DNA of 64,000 nt, from contig NZ_CP121252.1 in the NCBI RefSeq assembly GCF_029637705.1, forward strand, positions 744,001-808,000. The letters are read 5' to 3'. Shown piece by piece: positions 8,075-17,000 of the stretch; position 1 is the first letter of the stretch, and the number at the start of each line of letters is the position of its first letter. Below the pieces are notes generated by a model. It made no database searches, was not told where the DNA came from, and saw nothing but the letters and a program-made list of their open reading frames with translations. The position numbers were made by a program, and so were the translations under genes. The DNA comes from Citricoccus muralis. GTDB taxonomy: Bacteria > Actinomycetota > Actinomycetes > Actinomycetales > Micrococcaceae.

Positions 8075-9268
8075 TCAAAGCGTTTGTAGGAGGTACTTTC
8101 GGTACTGCTTTGTGAAGTGATCATCTCGGCTTTGGCCGCGTTCGATCCGGGAGATCTTCCCCGGCGAAGTATCGAAGTGATCAGCGACCTGTGTCAGGGT
8201 CAAATGTTGCTGATGCCGCAGTGGGCGAAGGTCGTCTGAGGGCGGGACTTGATCAGGGTCAAGAATCAATGTGTAGACCTCGTTAGCCACATATCTCTTC
8301 AGACATCGCATGATCTCCCTGGTTCCCTTTCCCTCAGCGGTGCGGCGTTCAACATAGCGACGAGTACGTTCATCGTTGCCCATCCTGACCATCACGATCC
8401 GGTGCAACGCCCAATTCGCTTGCCGATCCCCGCCTCGGTTGAGGCGGTGACGCTGTGTCTTACCGGAAGAAGCCGGGATCGGACTCACACCACACAATGC
8501 TGCGAAAGCAGCCTTGGACTTGACCCGTTCCGGATTAGCCCCGGCAGTGACAAGTAACTGGGCCGCGGTGATCGTACCGATCGCTCGAGCCTGAGTGAGC
8601 TCCGGAGCCACCCGAACCGTCAGCACCTCCAGCTCCTCGACCGCCTGATCAATTTCCTCACCGAGGTATTCATAGCGCCGCGCCAATCGACGCAACACCC
8701 GCTTCAGCGTCTGATCTGATTGCGGACGACTAGCGGCCAGTACCTCGATGAGTTCCTCATCAGACAAGTACCGGTAAGACTCTCGTACCCGGGCTGGTGC
8801 GGTGGTGAGGAAGTCCTTGATCTGGACCATGGCCACGTTGCGGGCCTTAATGGCACTGCTGCGGGCTCGGAGTGTGACCCTGATCTGCTCGACCTCGCCA
8901 TCCAGCAGCTTCGGGATCGGCAGGTCGTCGTTAGCTGCGACGCTCCGGGCCGCCGCATAAGCATCGATGGGGTCGGACTTGCCGTTGCGGCGGGCTGCCC
9001 GACTGGGGCGGATGACTTCTCGCACCACGATCCGCTCGGCCCGCAGATAGGCGGTGAGCCCGGCCCCATACGAGGCAGTTCCCTCCACACCGATACGTTG
9101 GACCGTCCCGAACTCACCCACGAAAGCCAAGAGCTGCTGGTAACCGAGAACCGTGGTGGGGAACTCGGTGTCACCGAGTCGGCGTCCCAACCCGTCGATC
9201 ACGGCTACGTGGTGTGTCTCGGCATGGGTATCAACCCCGGCGTATACATCCAGTGCGGAACTTGCCAT
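8075..9268 (-). CDS. IS110-family transposase with C-terminal HTH extension
   Basis: This is a 397-aa recombinase. The N-terminal RuvC-like DEDD domain shows D13 (YAGVDTHAE), E62 (VEGTASYG), D99 and D102 (SDPIDAYAAA). The C-terminal Transposase_20 domain holds the candidate serine in PIPASSGKTQRHRLNRGG (S267/S268). After the usual end, residues about 347-395 (LRPLRHQQHLTLTQVADHFD, then SPGKISRIERG) form an XRE-like helix-turn-helix. ATG 9268 has GAGAAAGG upstream, and the frame extends further without support. IS110 elements lack classical inverted repeats and usually make no target duplication, so I could not fix the ends. The element probably starts within 9269-9598 and ends within 8046-8074 or inside the helicase 3' end. 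Confidence 0.9.
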   Translation of the reverse strand: MASSALDVYAGVDTHAETHHVAVIDGLGRRLGDTEFPTTVLGYQQLLAFVGEFGTVQRIGVEGTASYGAGLTAYLRAERIVVREVIRPSRAARRNGKSDPIDAYAAARSVAANDDLPIPKLLDGEVEQIRVTLRARSSAIKARNVAMVQIKDFLTTAPARVRESYRYLSDEELIEVLAASRPQSDQTLKRVLRRLARRYEYLGEEIDQAVEELEVLTVRVAPELTQARAIGTITAAQLLVTAGANPERVKSKAAFAALCGVSPIPASSGKTQRHRLNRGGDRQANWALHRIVMVRMGNDERTRRYVERRTAEGKGTREIMRCLKRYVANEVYTLILDPDQVPPSDDLRPLRHQQHLTLTQVADHFDTSPGKISRIERGQSRDDHFTKQYRKYLLQTL

Positions 9269-9598
9269 GATGGAACTGCCTTTCTCGTTGTGTTCAACCT
9301 TGGGAAGGCTCCGGCCGGACGGGCAGACAAGACATTGACGAGGCCGGGACCACCAGGCTCCTATGAGGTCATGTCCGTCCGGCTGGATCACCTCCATGTA
9401 AGGCCCCTGTATCCGGTGGGCAGATCACGAGCGGGAAACAGTGGTTCAGTCCTAGTGCTGGGCCACACCGGAGGCCTTATGACCCCATCCTCCTCGCCAG
9501 ACGCCGCGATGTCAGTCCCACTCTCAGAGTCCTTTCGAGGCGGCGGGGCCGGTGGACACATCACGATCAAGACACATGCTGGTCAGTCCGAGTGGGAG
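9269..9598 (-). other. Non-coding leader of the IS110 gene, candidate bridge RNA
   Basis: About 330 bp upstream of the IS110 transposase has no convincing gene. In characterised IS110-group elements (IS621) the long non-coding end before the recombinase gene encodes a structured bridge RNA whose loops pair with target and donor DNA. This stretch has the right place, strand and length. I did not fold it. IS3 copy B is inserted at its distal edge, so the leader may be truncated. Confidence 0.35.
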
Positions 9599-9663
9599 TG
9601 GGCTGACCCCGTTTTCTAGGTCCATTCGTTATGTGAGTCCTGACCCCCGCGCTCGCGGGGAGA

Positions 9664-9960
9664 ATGGATCACACGATGAGCAAACAAAGAAGGCGTCACA
9701 CCCCGGAGCAGATCGTCCGGAGACTCGGGCAAGCCGACCGGCTCCTGGGCGAGGGCAATACGATCGCCGATGCCTGCCGCGAGCTCGGGGTTACCGAGCA
9801 GACCTATTATCGGTGGCGAAACCAGTACGGCGGCATGAAAGCCGACGACGCGAAACGGCTCAAGGAGCTCGAGAAGCAGAACGCGACCCTGAAGCGGTTG
9901 CTTGCCGAAGCAGAGCTCGAGAAGGCTGCTTTGAAGGAGTTGGCTGAGGGAAACTTCTAG
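9664..9960 (+). CDS. IS3-family transposase OrfA, copy B
   Basis: This is the same 98-aa HTH plus coiled-coil protein as in copy A, with ATG 9676 as the in-frame alternative start. The slippery heptamer lies near its end at 9948-9954. It would act with OrfB as the DNA-binding half of the transposase. Because two intact copies exist, OrfA from either could repress or mobilise both elements. Its right neighbour, 145 bp beyond the element, is the Druantia-like operon, so outward transcription from the IS could affect defence genes. Confidence 0.9.
   Translation: MDHTMSKQRRRHTPEQIVRRLGQADRLLGEGNTIADACRELGVTEQTYYRWRNQYGGMKADDAKRLKELEKQNATLKRLLAEAELEKAALKELAEGNF
9948..9954 (+). other. Programmed -1 frameshift site GGGAAAC, copy B
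   Basis: This is the same in-frame G GGA AAC heptamer as at 4095-4101, joining orfA to orfB in copy B. Confidence 0.8.
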
Positions 9961-10004
9961 GCCCGGGTAGGCGTCGCGCCGCTATCACGCACCTGATTCG
10001 CACC

Positions 10005-10823
10005 TTGCAGATCAGTGAGCGCATGGCGTGCCGCCTGGCCGGGCTTTCCCGCTCCGCATGGCGGCGGCCGCTCCGAGGCGACACCCCGGCAGACCCTGAC
10101 CAGGCGCTGCGCGACTGGCTCCGGAAGTTTGCGAAGAACCACCCACGTTGGGGGTACCGACGTGCGTACCATGACGCGCGTGCTGAGGGCTGGAATGTGA
10201 ACCACAAGAAGGTACAACGTTTGTGGCGTGAAGAAGGGCTCCGGGTGCCGCAGAAACGTCGGCGGAAGCGGGTGGGGTCATCAACTGCTGACGCCCCCAA
10301 GGCGGCTGCGCCGGGCGTGGTGTGGGCGGTTGATTTCCAATTTGATGTCGATGAGCGCGGCAAAGCGATCAAGATCTGCTCCATCGTGGATGAGCACACC
10401 CGCGTGTGTTTGGGTGGTCTTGTGGAGCGGTCGATCACCGCAGAGCGATTCATCGAGCATCTCGAGGAACTCGTCGCTGAGCATGGGGCACCGATGATGC
10501 TGCGAAGTGACAACGGGCCGGAGTTCATCTCGGATGCCGTTGCAGACTGGGCTGGCACGAGAACCGGGTTGTCGTACATCCCGCCCGGTCAGCCCTGGCG
10601 AAACGGATACGTTGAGTCGTTCAACTCGAGGCTCCGCGACGAGTGTCTGAACATCAACAGCTTCTACTCGCTGCTCCATGCACGGGTCGTGATCAGCGAC
10701 TGGAAGCACGAGTACAACCACGAGCGCCGACATTCCTCGCTGGGGTACCTGGCCCCGGTCGAGTACGCTCGATCCTGCACCCACACGTTCGAAGAAACCG
10801 ACTCGCATACTGAGCGGACCTAA
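10005..10823 (+). CDS. IS3-family transposase OrfB (DDE integrase core), copy B
   Basis: This is a 272-aa catalytic half identical in translation to the one at 4152-4970, with the same D110, D169 and E204 triad. It is expected to be expressed mainly as OrfAB through slippage at 9948-9954. It ends 16 bp before the right terminus of the element. Both copies being intact and in direct orientation means homologous recombination between them could delete the 5.85-kb segment carrying the helicase and the IS110 gene. Confidence 0.9.
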   Translation: MQISERMACRLAGLSRSAWRRPLRGDTPADPDQALRDWLRKFAKNHPRWGYRRAYHDARAEGWNVNHKKVQRLWREEGLRVPQKRRRKRVGSSTADAPKAAAPGVVWAVDFQFDVDERGKAIKICSIVDEHTRVCLGGLVERSITAERFIEHLEELVAEHGAPMMLRSDNGPEFISDAVADWAGTRTGLSYIPPGQPWRNGYVESFNSRLRDECLNINSFYSLLHARVVISDWKHEYNHERRHSSLGYLAPVEYARSCTHTFEETDSHTERT

Positions 10824-10959
10824 CTACGGGGGCGGCCCAGGAGTCACACCGACGAACCCGCGCCATTACCATCTTCAATGTCCGCCGTTTCGAGTTGACT
10901 CGGGAGCAATGAATATACACCGGCGAATGGCACCACCAACTGAGGAGGTGAACTCGTCA

Positions 10960-11010
10960 ATGAACACGGAGAAAGAGGCAAGACATGAACGCTCACGGTG
11001 TGGAGTATGA
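10960..11010 (+). CDS. Possible 16-codon leader ORF overlapping druH start
   Basis: ATG 10960 follows a near-perfect Shine-Dalgarno sequence GAGGAGGTGA with 9 nt spacing and encodes MNTEKEARHERSRCGV before TGA at 11008. It overlaps the druH-like start (10985) in another frame. The strong ribosome site here, against a moderate one (AAGAGG) for the main gene, suggests translational coupling or attenuation. It could also be chance. Confidence 0.3.
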   Translation: MNTEKEARHERSRCGV

Positions 11011-14000
11011 GCAATGGAACTCGGCATTGGCGAGGTCCTATTTCATGCCTGAGCGAGCCGGCAACCTAGTTTATCTGGATCGGGATGATGTGGCGTTCGT
11101 CGAGGCGTGCCGAATCGTCGGAGTGAACGACGAAGATGCCGACAGATCACTGGCCGCAGCCGTTGCGTCAAAGCTGAAAATCAAGTCCTCGGGCCGATCA
11201 GCTTTTGCAGAATACGACCTCGACACTCGGAGATGGATCCGCCGACGACGGATTGCTGTCCGGGAGGGAACTGCTGTCTCGGCTCCCCCTCTGGTAGCAC
11301 TTCTCATGCTCTTTTCGATCGCAGCTGAGCGCATTGGTGGGCCCTCGGTGGAAGGAAACACTGAGCAGGGCTTCTACTCAAGCCTTGAAAACCTTCTTGG
11401 GATCTCGCAGGCTGACACAGCACGGTTCCGGGCCTCGTTCCGCGATTCGAGCGAGGCTTACTGGGAAGCCCTGAGCGTTTGGCTGGAAGATAACCGTGGA
11501 GAGCTCGGAATTCCCAGCGCCTACGCCCTCATGCATCGTTACGTTGGGTTGCCGATCTCGCAGGCTCTCGTACGAGGGAGGGAGCGCAAGAATCTCGGGA
11601 AGCTGTTCGAGGAGCAGGGCTTCCATTCAGGAATGACAGTCGCCCCGATGGACATGTACGGGGCAATCGACGTCTGGGTCGCGACTGAGAGGTCCGCGGC
11701 GAACACTGCCATGCGTAAGATCTGGGCGCGGGAGGGCAACCGTGACCGCATTGTCGACATTGCCCTCGCCGAGTTGTCGGCTTGGGAAGGCCCGAAAGGT
11801 CCGTCAGATGTGGGATTCGTACAGTCCGCTCCGGAACGTTTGTTGCTCACGATGCGAGACTTCCGTGCTGGTCTGAAGAAGGAGATGCGGTTCGGGGTCA
11901 TGGCCCTGTCTGGCCTTCAGCCGGGCGATCCAGTGGTAATCCTGGGTGATGACGGCGAACAGCTCGCCGTTGACCTCGAGCAGGTTGGTACATCGGCGGC
12001 TGGATTCGACATCAAGCGCGTTGGCTTGGACGTTGGTTCCGCAATCGGCGGCGACCTGAAAGTCCGCACCAACGAGGGCCGGATGCTCCGTCGGTTCCCG
12101 GGGCGCGTTATCATTTTGCCGCACGATCCAATGTCCGCCAGTTATGTAGAATCCACCCGCGTGATTGCGGCGACCAAGTCACGAATTCTTGTCAAAGATG
12201 AGCCTGGATTGCTGGATAAGGTGCTTAGTGTCGTGGATGACGCTGCGCAACCGGGATACACCGTCATCAGAGCAGGTCAAGGTGGTGTTCCAACCGGGTG
12301 GGTTGTCCTAAACGACGTCTTGTTCTTGCGCGCGCCGCGCGATGAGCTCACATCAGGGGCCCAAGATCTCAGTGGCTTCCAGCCACGGTTATCAACTCAA
12401 ATGTCCATTACTGGTGGCCTCAAATTGCCGGGGCGTCTTCCTCGTTGGAGCTCGCGACTGCCACTGGATATCGCCATCGCCTCTGAAACCGACAAAAAAA
12501 TCGATCTGGTAATGGAAACCAGGGACCCTGCGACACTCCAGGTCGTACCTCGCACGCTGGTAGCATCATTACAGATACCCGCTGTAGTTCCACTCAACGG
12601 TCATCTGCAAGGCGAGACCGACTTCACTTTGGTGCTCCGCGAGGCCGGTAAGAATGGTAGGAACCTCCAGACGCTGTCCGTGAAGCTTCGCGACTCTAGC
12701 ATGGACACGCATGAGGTCGCCCGGGCTTTTCGGTCTCTGACCCATGACTTGCACGACCCATTGTGGCCGCTGCGGTCAGTGCCGTCTGCGGAGGCTGAGC
12801 ATCCCTGCGTGGATGGTTTGGGGATCAATGCCCCTGTCATCCCAGTACCTGATGTGCCCTTCCCGGTAAAACCAACATGGAATCGTGCCCCGCGGATGAG
12901 GATGAGAGGTAAGCCCCTCAGGATCCCCGAGCCAGGGGCGAAGTCTTGCCTGGTCACCGGCGCACATAAGATCCAGCTGCCGACGTTCGACGGCGGCTTC
13001 CCGAAAACGCGTTGGATGTATGGCCATTGCTCGGAATGCGGGTTGAGCAAGAGATTTCCGACCTACGTACCCCGGAGCACTCGGCGGAACGAAACCCTGC
13101 CCTACACAGGAGAGGCAGTGGAAGTCACTCGCACACCTTTGCCGACGGTGCGTGATTCTGATGGTCACTGGCCAGCACTTATTGATGCTCTGTATTACCT
13201 AGGGGCTGGTACCAGGACGGAATTCTCCGTCTTGGCTCGCCAGATCGAGGACTCTGCCATCTTCGAAAGAGAACTGTTCAATAGCCTGGAAGCGCTGGGA
13301 ATCCTCGAATTGCAACGCGATGCCAAAATGGGCGTCACCCATTGGGAAGTCGCTGCAACCGGTATAGGCGAACTCACTGATGGATCTTGGTTGCTGACTG
13401 GGTATTGGCCGCTCTTGGCCGCGGAGCCCCTGGTAGAGGAACTTGAGGAACACGGCGTAGATATAGTCCCGGTTGCACCAGAACGTCAATCCATGATCAA
13501 AGCACGGGGAATCGACGAAGAAGGAATCCTTGCCCTCGACACTGTGGAGGACGAGGTCGTGCTCTCGAGCGCGGCGTTAGCATTGGCTCAGGTTCTCCCG
13601 ACCTTGTCGAGCGTTGGGGCAGGCCTGACACCGCAAGAAATGCCATTTGCACCTGCTTATGAGTACTTCGACGTACGGTCAGCCTCCTGGTACGACGTGG
13701 AACTCGCTTCACTCCCGGGGCTCTATAGGGTTTCGCAGAGCTACAGCGCGAAATACTTCTTCCGAACGAACGAGCATCTCATGAAGGGCACGAGTGTGCT
13801 GGTTCCTGTCGAACTTGGCAAGCATCTCGCGGCTCTGGCGCTGGATACCCCGTTGATTGCTTATGACCCCGTGACTACTGAGCTGAGGGTGCCTCTCGGG
13901 GCTGATCTCCCCGGGCTCTATGCGCGGGTCGCAACTTTGTGCAGTGGAGATCTTCCGGGGCGAGATCCGGCTTCTCGGTCTCTGGTCTATTCCAATGTGT

Positions 14001-14044
14001 CCGCCGAAACCGCTTCCACCCTGATCGGAAAGGTCCTCTTTTGA
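10985..14044 (+). CDS. druH: DruH-like protein of a Druantia type III-like defence operon
   Basis: This is a 1019-aa cytoplasmic protein with no signal peptide or membrane span. Most of it matches no domain I can name. The one clear feature is a possible zinc knuckle, HCSECGLSKRF (near residue 682), after a loop-rich middle region. Start ATG 10985 has AAGAGG 7 nt upstream. The stop overlaps the TTG start of the next gene, a 1789-aa DUF1998 helicase. Known Druantia type III systems consist of exactly two genes, druH (about 1000 aa, unknown fold) followed by the very large helicase druE. The naming therefore rests on size, order and partner, not on an alignment. An unrelated uncharacterised helicase partner remains possible. 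IS3 copy B lies 145 bp upstream and could influence its transcription. Confidence 0.6.
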   Translation: MNAHGVEYEQWNSALARSYFMPERAGNLVYLDRDDVAFVEACRIVGVNDEDADRSLAAAVASKLKIKSSGRSAFAEYDLDTRRWIRRRRIAVREGTAVSAPPLVALLMLFSIAAERIGGPSVEGNTEQGFYSSLENLLGISQADTARFRASFRDSSEAYWEALSVWLEDNRGELGIPSAYALMHRYVGLPISQALVRGRERKNLGKLFEEQGFHSGMTVAPMDMYGAIDVWVATERSAANTAMRKIWAREGNRDRIVDIALAELSAWEGPKGPSDVGFVQSAPERLLLTMRDFRAGLKKEMRFGVMALSGLQPGDPVVILGDDGEQLAVDLEQVGTSAAGFDIKRVGLDVGSAIGGDLKVRTNEGRMLRRFPGRVIILPHDPMSASYVESTRVIAATKSRILVKDEPGLLDKVLSVVDDAAQPGYTVIRAGQGGVPTGWVVLNDVLFLRAPRDELTSGAQDLSGFQPRLSTQMSITGGLKLPGRLPRWSSRLPLDIAIASETDKKIDLVMETRDPATLQVVPRTLVASLQIPAVVPLNGHLQGETDFTLVLREAGKNGRNLQTLSVKLRDSSMDTHEVARAFRSLTHDLHDPLWPLRSVPSAEAEHPCVDGLGINAPVIPVPDVPFPVKPTWNRAPRMRMRGKPLRIPEPGAKSCLVTGAHKIQLPTFDGGFPKTRWMYGHCSECGLSKRFPTYVPRSTRRNETLPYTGEAVEVTRTPLPTVRDSDGHWPALIDALYYLGAGTRTEFSVLARQIEDSAIFERELFNSLEALGILELQRDAKMGVTHWEVAATGIGELTDGSWLLTGYWPLLAAEPLVEELEEHGVDIVPVAPERQSMIKARGIDEEGILALDTVEDEVVLSSAALALAQVLPTLSSVGAGLTPQEMPFAPAYEYFDVRSASWYDVELASLPGLYRVSQSYSAKYFFRTNEHLMKGTSVLVPVELGKHLAALALDTPLIAYDPVTTELRVPLGADLPGLYARVATLCSGDLPGRDPASRSLVYSNVSAETASTLIGKVLF

Positions 14045-17000
14045 GCGTCAAACCAAACCCCATGAGCCTTGCAGCTGACCTGCAGGAGGCGTTCAGTCGT
14101 TATTACGCCACAAACTACGCATTGAGATCGCCGGGGCTTGCTGCGGATCGGGCGGAACTCCTCGCCCTTCCGGACCAAGTGTTTAAAGAACCACTAATAG
14201 AGCCGGTGATTCCGTACCCGTCGACGGACGACATGGTGGAAACTGCCATCCGCGCCGGATATTCCGAAGCAGTGGCTACCACCGTCGGAGACGCCCTGTT
14301 CAGAAAGCATGCGCGGCCTGGCGAATCCGCGAAACTCCGACGTCACCAAGCCGAAAGCATTCTGGTCAACCGGGGCGTGGGAGAAGTAGGTAAGCACAAT
14401 ATCGTCGTGACCTCCGGTACTGGCTCTGGGAAGACTGAAGCGATTCTCCTGCCGATTCTCCTGCGGCTGGTGGCTGAATCCGAGACTTGGGAGAACCCGG
14501 GACCGGTTAACACCTGGTGGAAGGGCGGCGGGTACTCGCCCATACGGAAGAACGAGAGCCGCCAGGCAGCGTTGCGTGCGCTGATCCTTTACCCCACCAA
14601 TGCTTTGGTGGAGGACCAACTCACTCGGCTCCGGCTCGCTTTCCGGCGCATCTCGCAGTCGATGCCACAGGCACGACTATGGTTGGGGCGTTATACCGGG
14701 GCCACTCCGGGCAATAACGTCATGCCCAAGATAGGTGCGGCGTCAGGTGTCGTGGGTCGGGTTATGGAAGATCTGAGGGACTTGGAGAATGAGTTCGCTT
14801 CACTGACGCGATCAGGTTTAGTTTCTGACGAGGATCTTTCTCTGTTCACTGACCCCGCGGAGCACGAAATGGTCGCCCGCTGGGACATGGTCCAGTCCCC
14901 GCCAGATGTCATGGTGTCTAACTTCTCCATGATAAATGCCATCCTGATGCGCGACTTCGAAGCGCCAATGTTCAGACAGACCCATGAGTGGTTGGAAGAA
15001 TCTGAAGACCACGTTTTCACTTTGGCTGTTGACGAGTTGCACTCCTATCGAGGTTCCTCGGGCAGCGAAATCGCACTATTACTGCGTCGACTCATGGACC
15101 GACTAGGACTTGAAACAGACAGTCCGCAGCTTCGGATCATTGGTGCCAGCGCCTCTCTGAACGATGATTCACAAGGTCTTGAGTTCCTCGAAGAGTTCTT
15201 CGGCACGTCGCGGTCGACGTTCGCCGTATCTTCCGGTCAACCGAAGACCCTTCATGCCAATCTTCCTCTGGCTACTTCCGAGATCCTGAAGCAAGCATCA
15301 GATGGGACATTGCAATCCAGATCTGCTGAGCTCTCTGAAGCACTCGCGGTGGCCTGCTTCGATGAAAGTGAGCGGCGGTACAGGGCACAGTATCTGACAA
15401 CTCTCGCCGACAGGGTTTTCGGTGGAGAAGATTCTGAACAACGGGCGCTCGCTGCCGTCATGAGTGCGATCGCTGAAGGTGACGAAGTGGGCGTGCCTCT
15501 TCGAGGGCATATTTTCGCCCGGGTGCTTTCGGGCCTTTGGGCGTGTAGTAACCGATACTGCGAAGGTGTCGAGGATGGAAGACGGGATGAGTACCGGAAT
15601 GTCGGCAAAGCGTTTTCCCGACCTATCTCGGTGTGTGACGACTGCGGGTCACGTGTTCTCGAGCTAATACTCTGCTCGGAATGTGGAGACACAAGCCTCG
15701 GCGGTTACATCCTTCCCCAAGGTGAGGGCGAAGAGAGCCTCAGTGCCACACCATCTGGTGTGTTGGCTGATCCTCCCGGGCTACTGACAAATCGTCGCCG
15801 TGCGGATTACCGGTGGTTCTGGCCGACGGCTGACGGAGTCGAGCCCATTGGAGTCAGGAAAACATGGGCTGCCAAGGGGTTCAAGTTGGGCTGGGCTCCG
15901 GCGCGTCTCACTGCAGACGGCCGACTGACGCAGCAAGGCGACGATGGGACCAACGGCTGGGTTTTGAATGTGGCCGGAAAGCCCGGTGCTGAGGCCACTC
16001 CGGCTGTTCCGGGACGGTGTCCTCAGTGCGGTCAGGAGAACCGACAGGACGATGGGTTCACTTCTGGATCGGTATTCACTCCGCTCCAAGGGCACGCCAC
16101 GTCGCCTAGTCAATCGACGTCGGTATACCTCCGACAGTTGCCCAGGTTGCTGGGTGAACGCCCGGAGGACTATCGCACGATTGTGTTCACCGATAACCGG
16201 GATACTGCGGCGCGTACTGCTGCTTCGCTATCTGCCCAGCAATTCAAGGACATCCTTGTGCAGAACGTGGTGCGGGGACTCAAAGACGTAGCCCAGACGG
16301 ACACGGCCGACTTGCTCATTCGTTATCTTGATGATTCGGAAGGCTTGACGGCTGCTGAGGAAGCTCGCGTTATGCATGTAATGAAGTCGAACAAGGCCGC
16401 CTACAAGGCCGCTACTAGGGTCTCCATTGGTCATTTCGATGCAAGCGACGAGGCAACACTTCAAGAGTTGCGCGATCAAGACTCCACTGCCATCAGTTGG
16501 CCGGACTTACGCGTGCGGGTGGAGTCTAGTTTCGTTGAGTTGGGTGTCAGTCCAGGCGGCCCTATCCCATACGCGCAAGCGATTCAAGGAGTTCCTTGGT
16601 ATCGCTATTTTGATCCGCCGAGGGAAGGACAGTGGGTGCCCGAAGGGCCTACCCAGTCCGATCAAGTCCGACAAAAATTGGAGCGAATGCTCGATGAAGA
16701 GCTGGCGAGCCAAATCTTCGACGGGGGCCGTCGTGACATCGAGTCAGTTGGAGTTGCATGGTTGCAGGCCAACGTCGACAACGAGGGGTCGGGGCTCGAC
16801 GGGGACATTTCTCAACAAGTGGCTTCGAGCTGCCTGCGGATCTTGGGCATGGCTGGCATCCACGAGGGACGCCGGCAGTACAATGCCGATGGCATCAAGG
16901 TGCCTAGCCCTGTAGCTAGGTACCTTGAGAATGTCAGTGCCCTGCATGGTGTGGACGCTACTCAACTGGAGAACTGGGTGTACGCCGCTTTTAAATCCTC

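Larger units (their letters stand above)
9599..10839 (+). mobile_element. IS3-family insertion sequence, copy B (1241 bp)
   Basis: This is the same element as 3746-4986, in direct orientation. It is flanked by its own 4-bp target duplication GGAG (9595-9598 and 10840-10843), different from the TCTC of copy A. The two copies therefore entered separately and do not behave as the ends of one composite transposon. Confidence 0.93.

Noticed and set aside
8720-9619. 299-codon plus-strand frame across the IS110 gene
   Set aside because: It lies antisense to a transposase with all catalytic residues and has no domain of its own.
3742-10843. Composite transposon made of the two IS3 copies
   Set aside because: Each copy has its own perfect 4-bp duplication; the outer flanks do not match.
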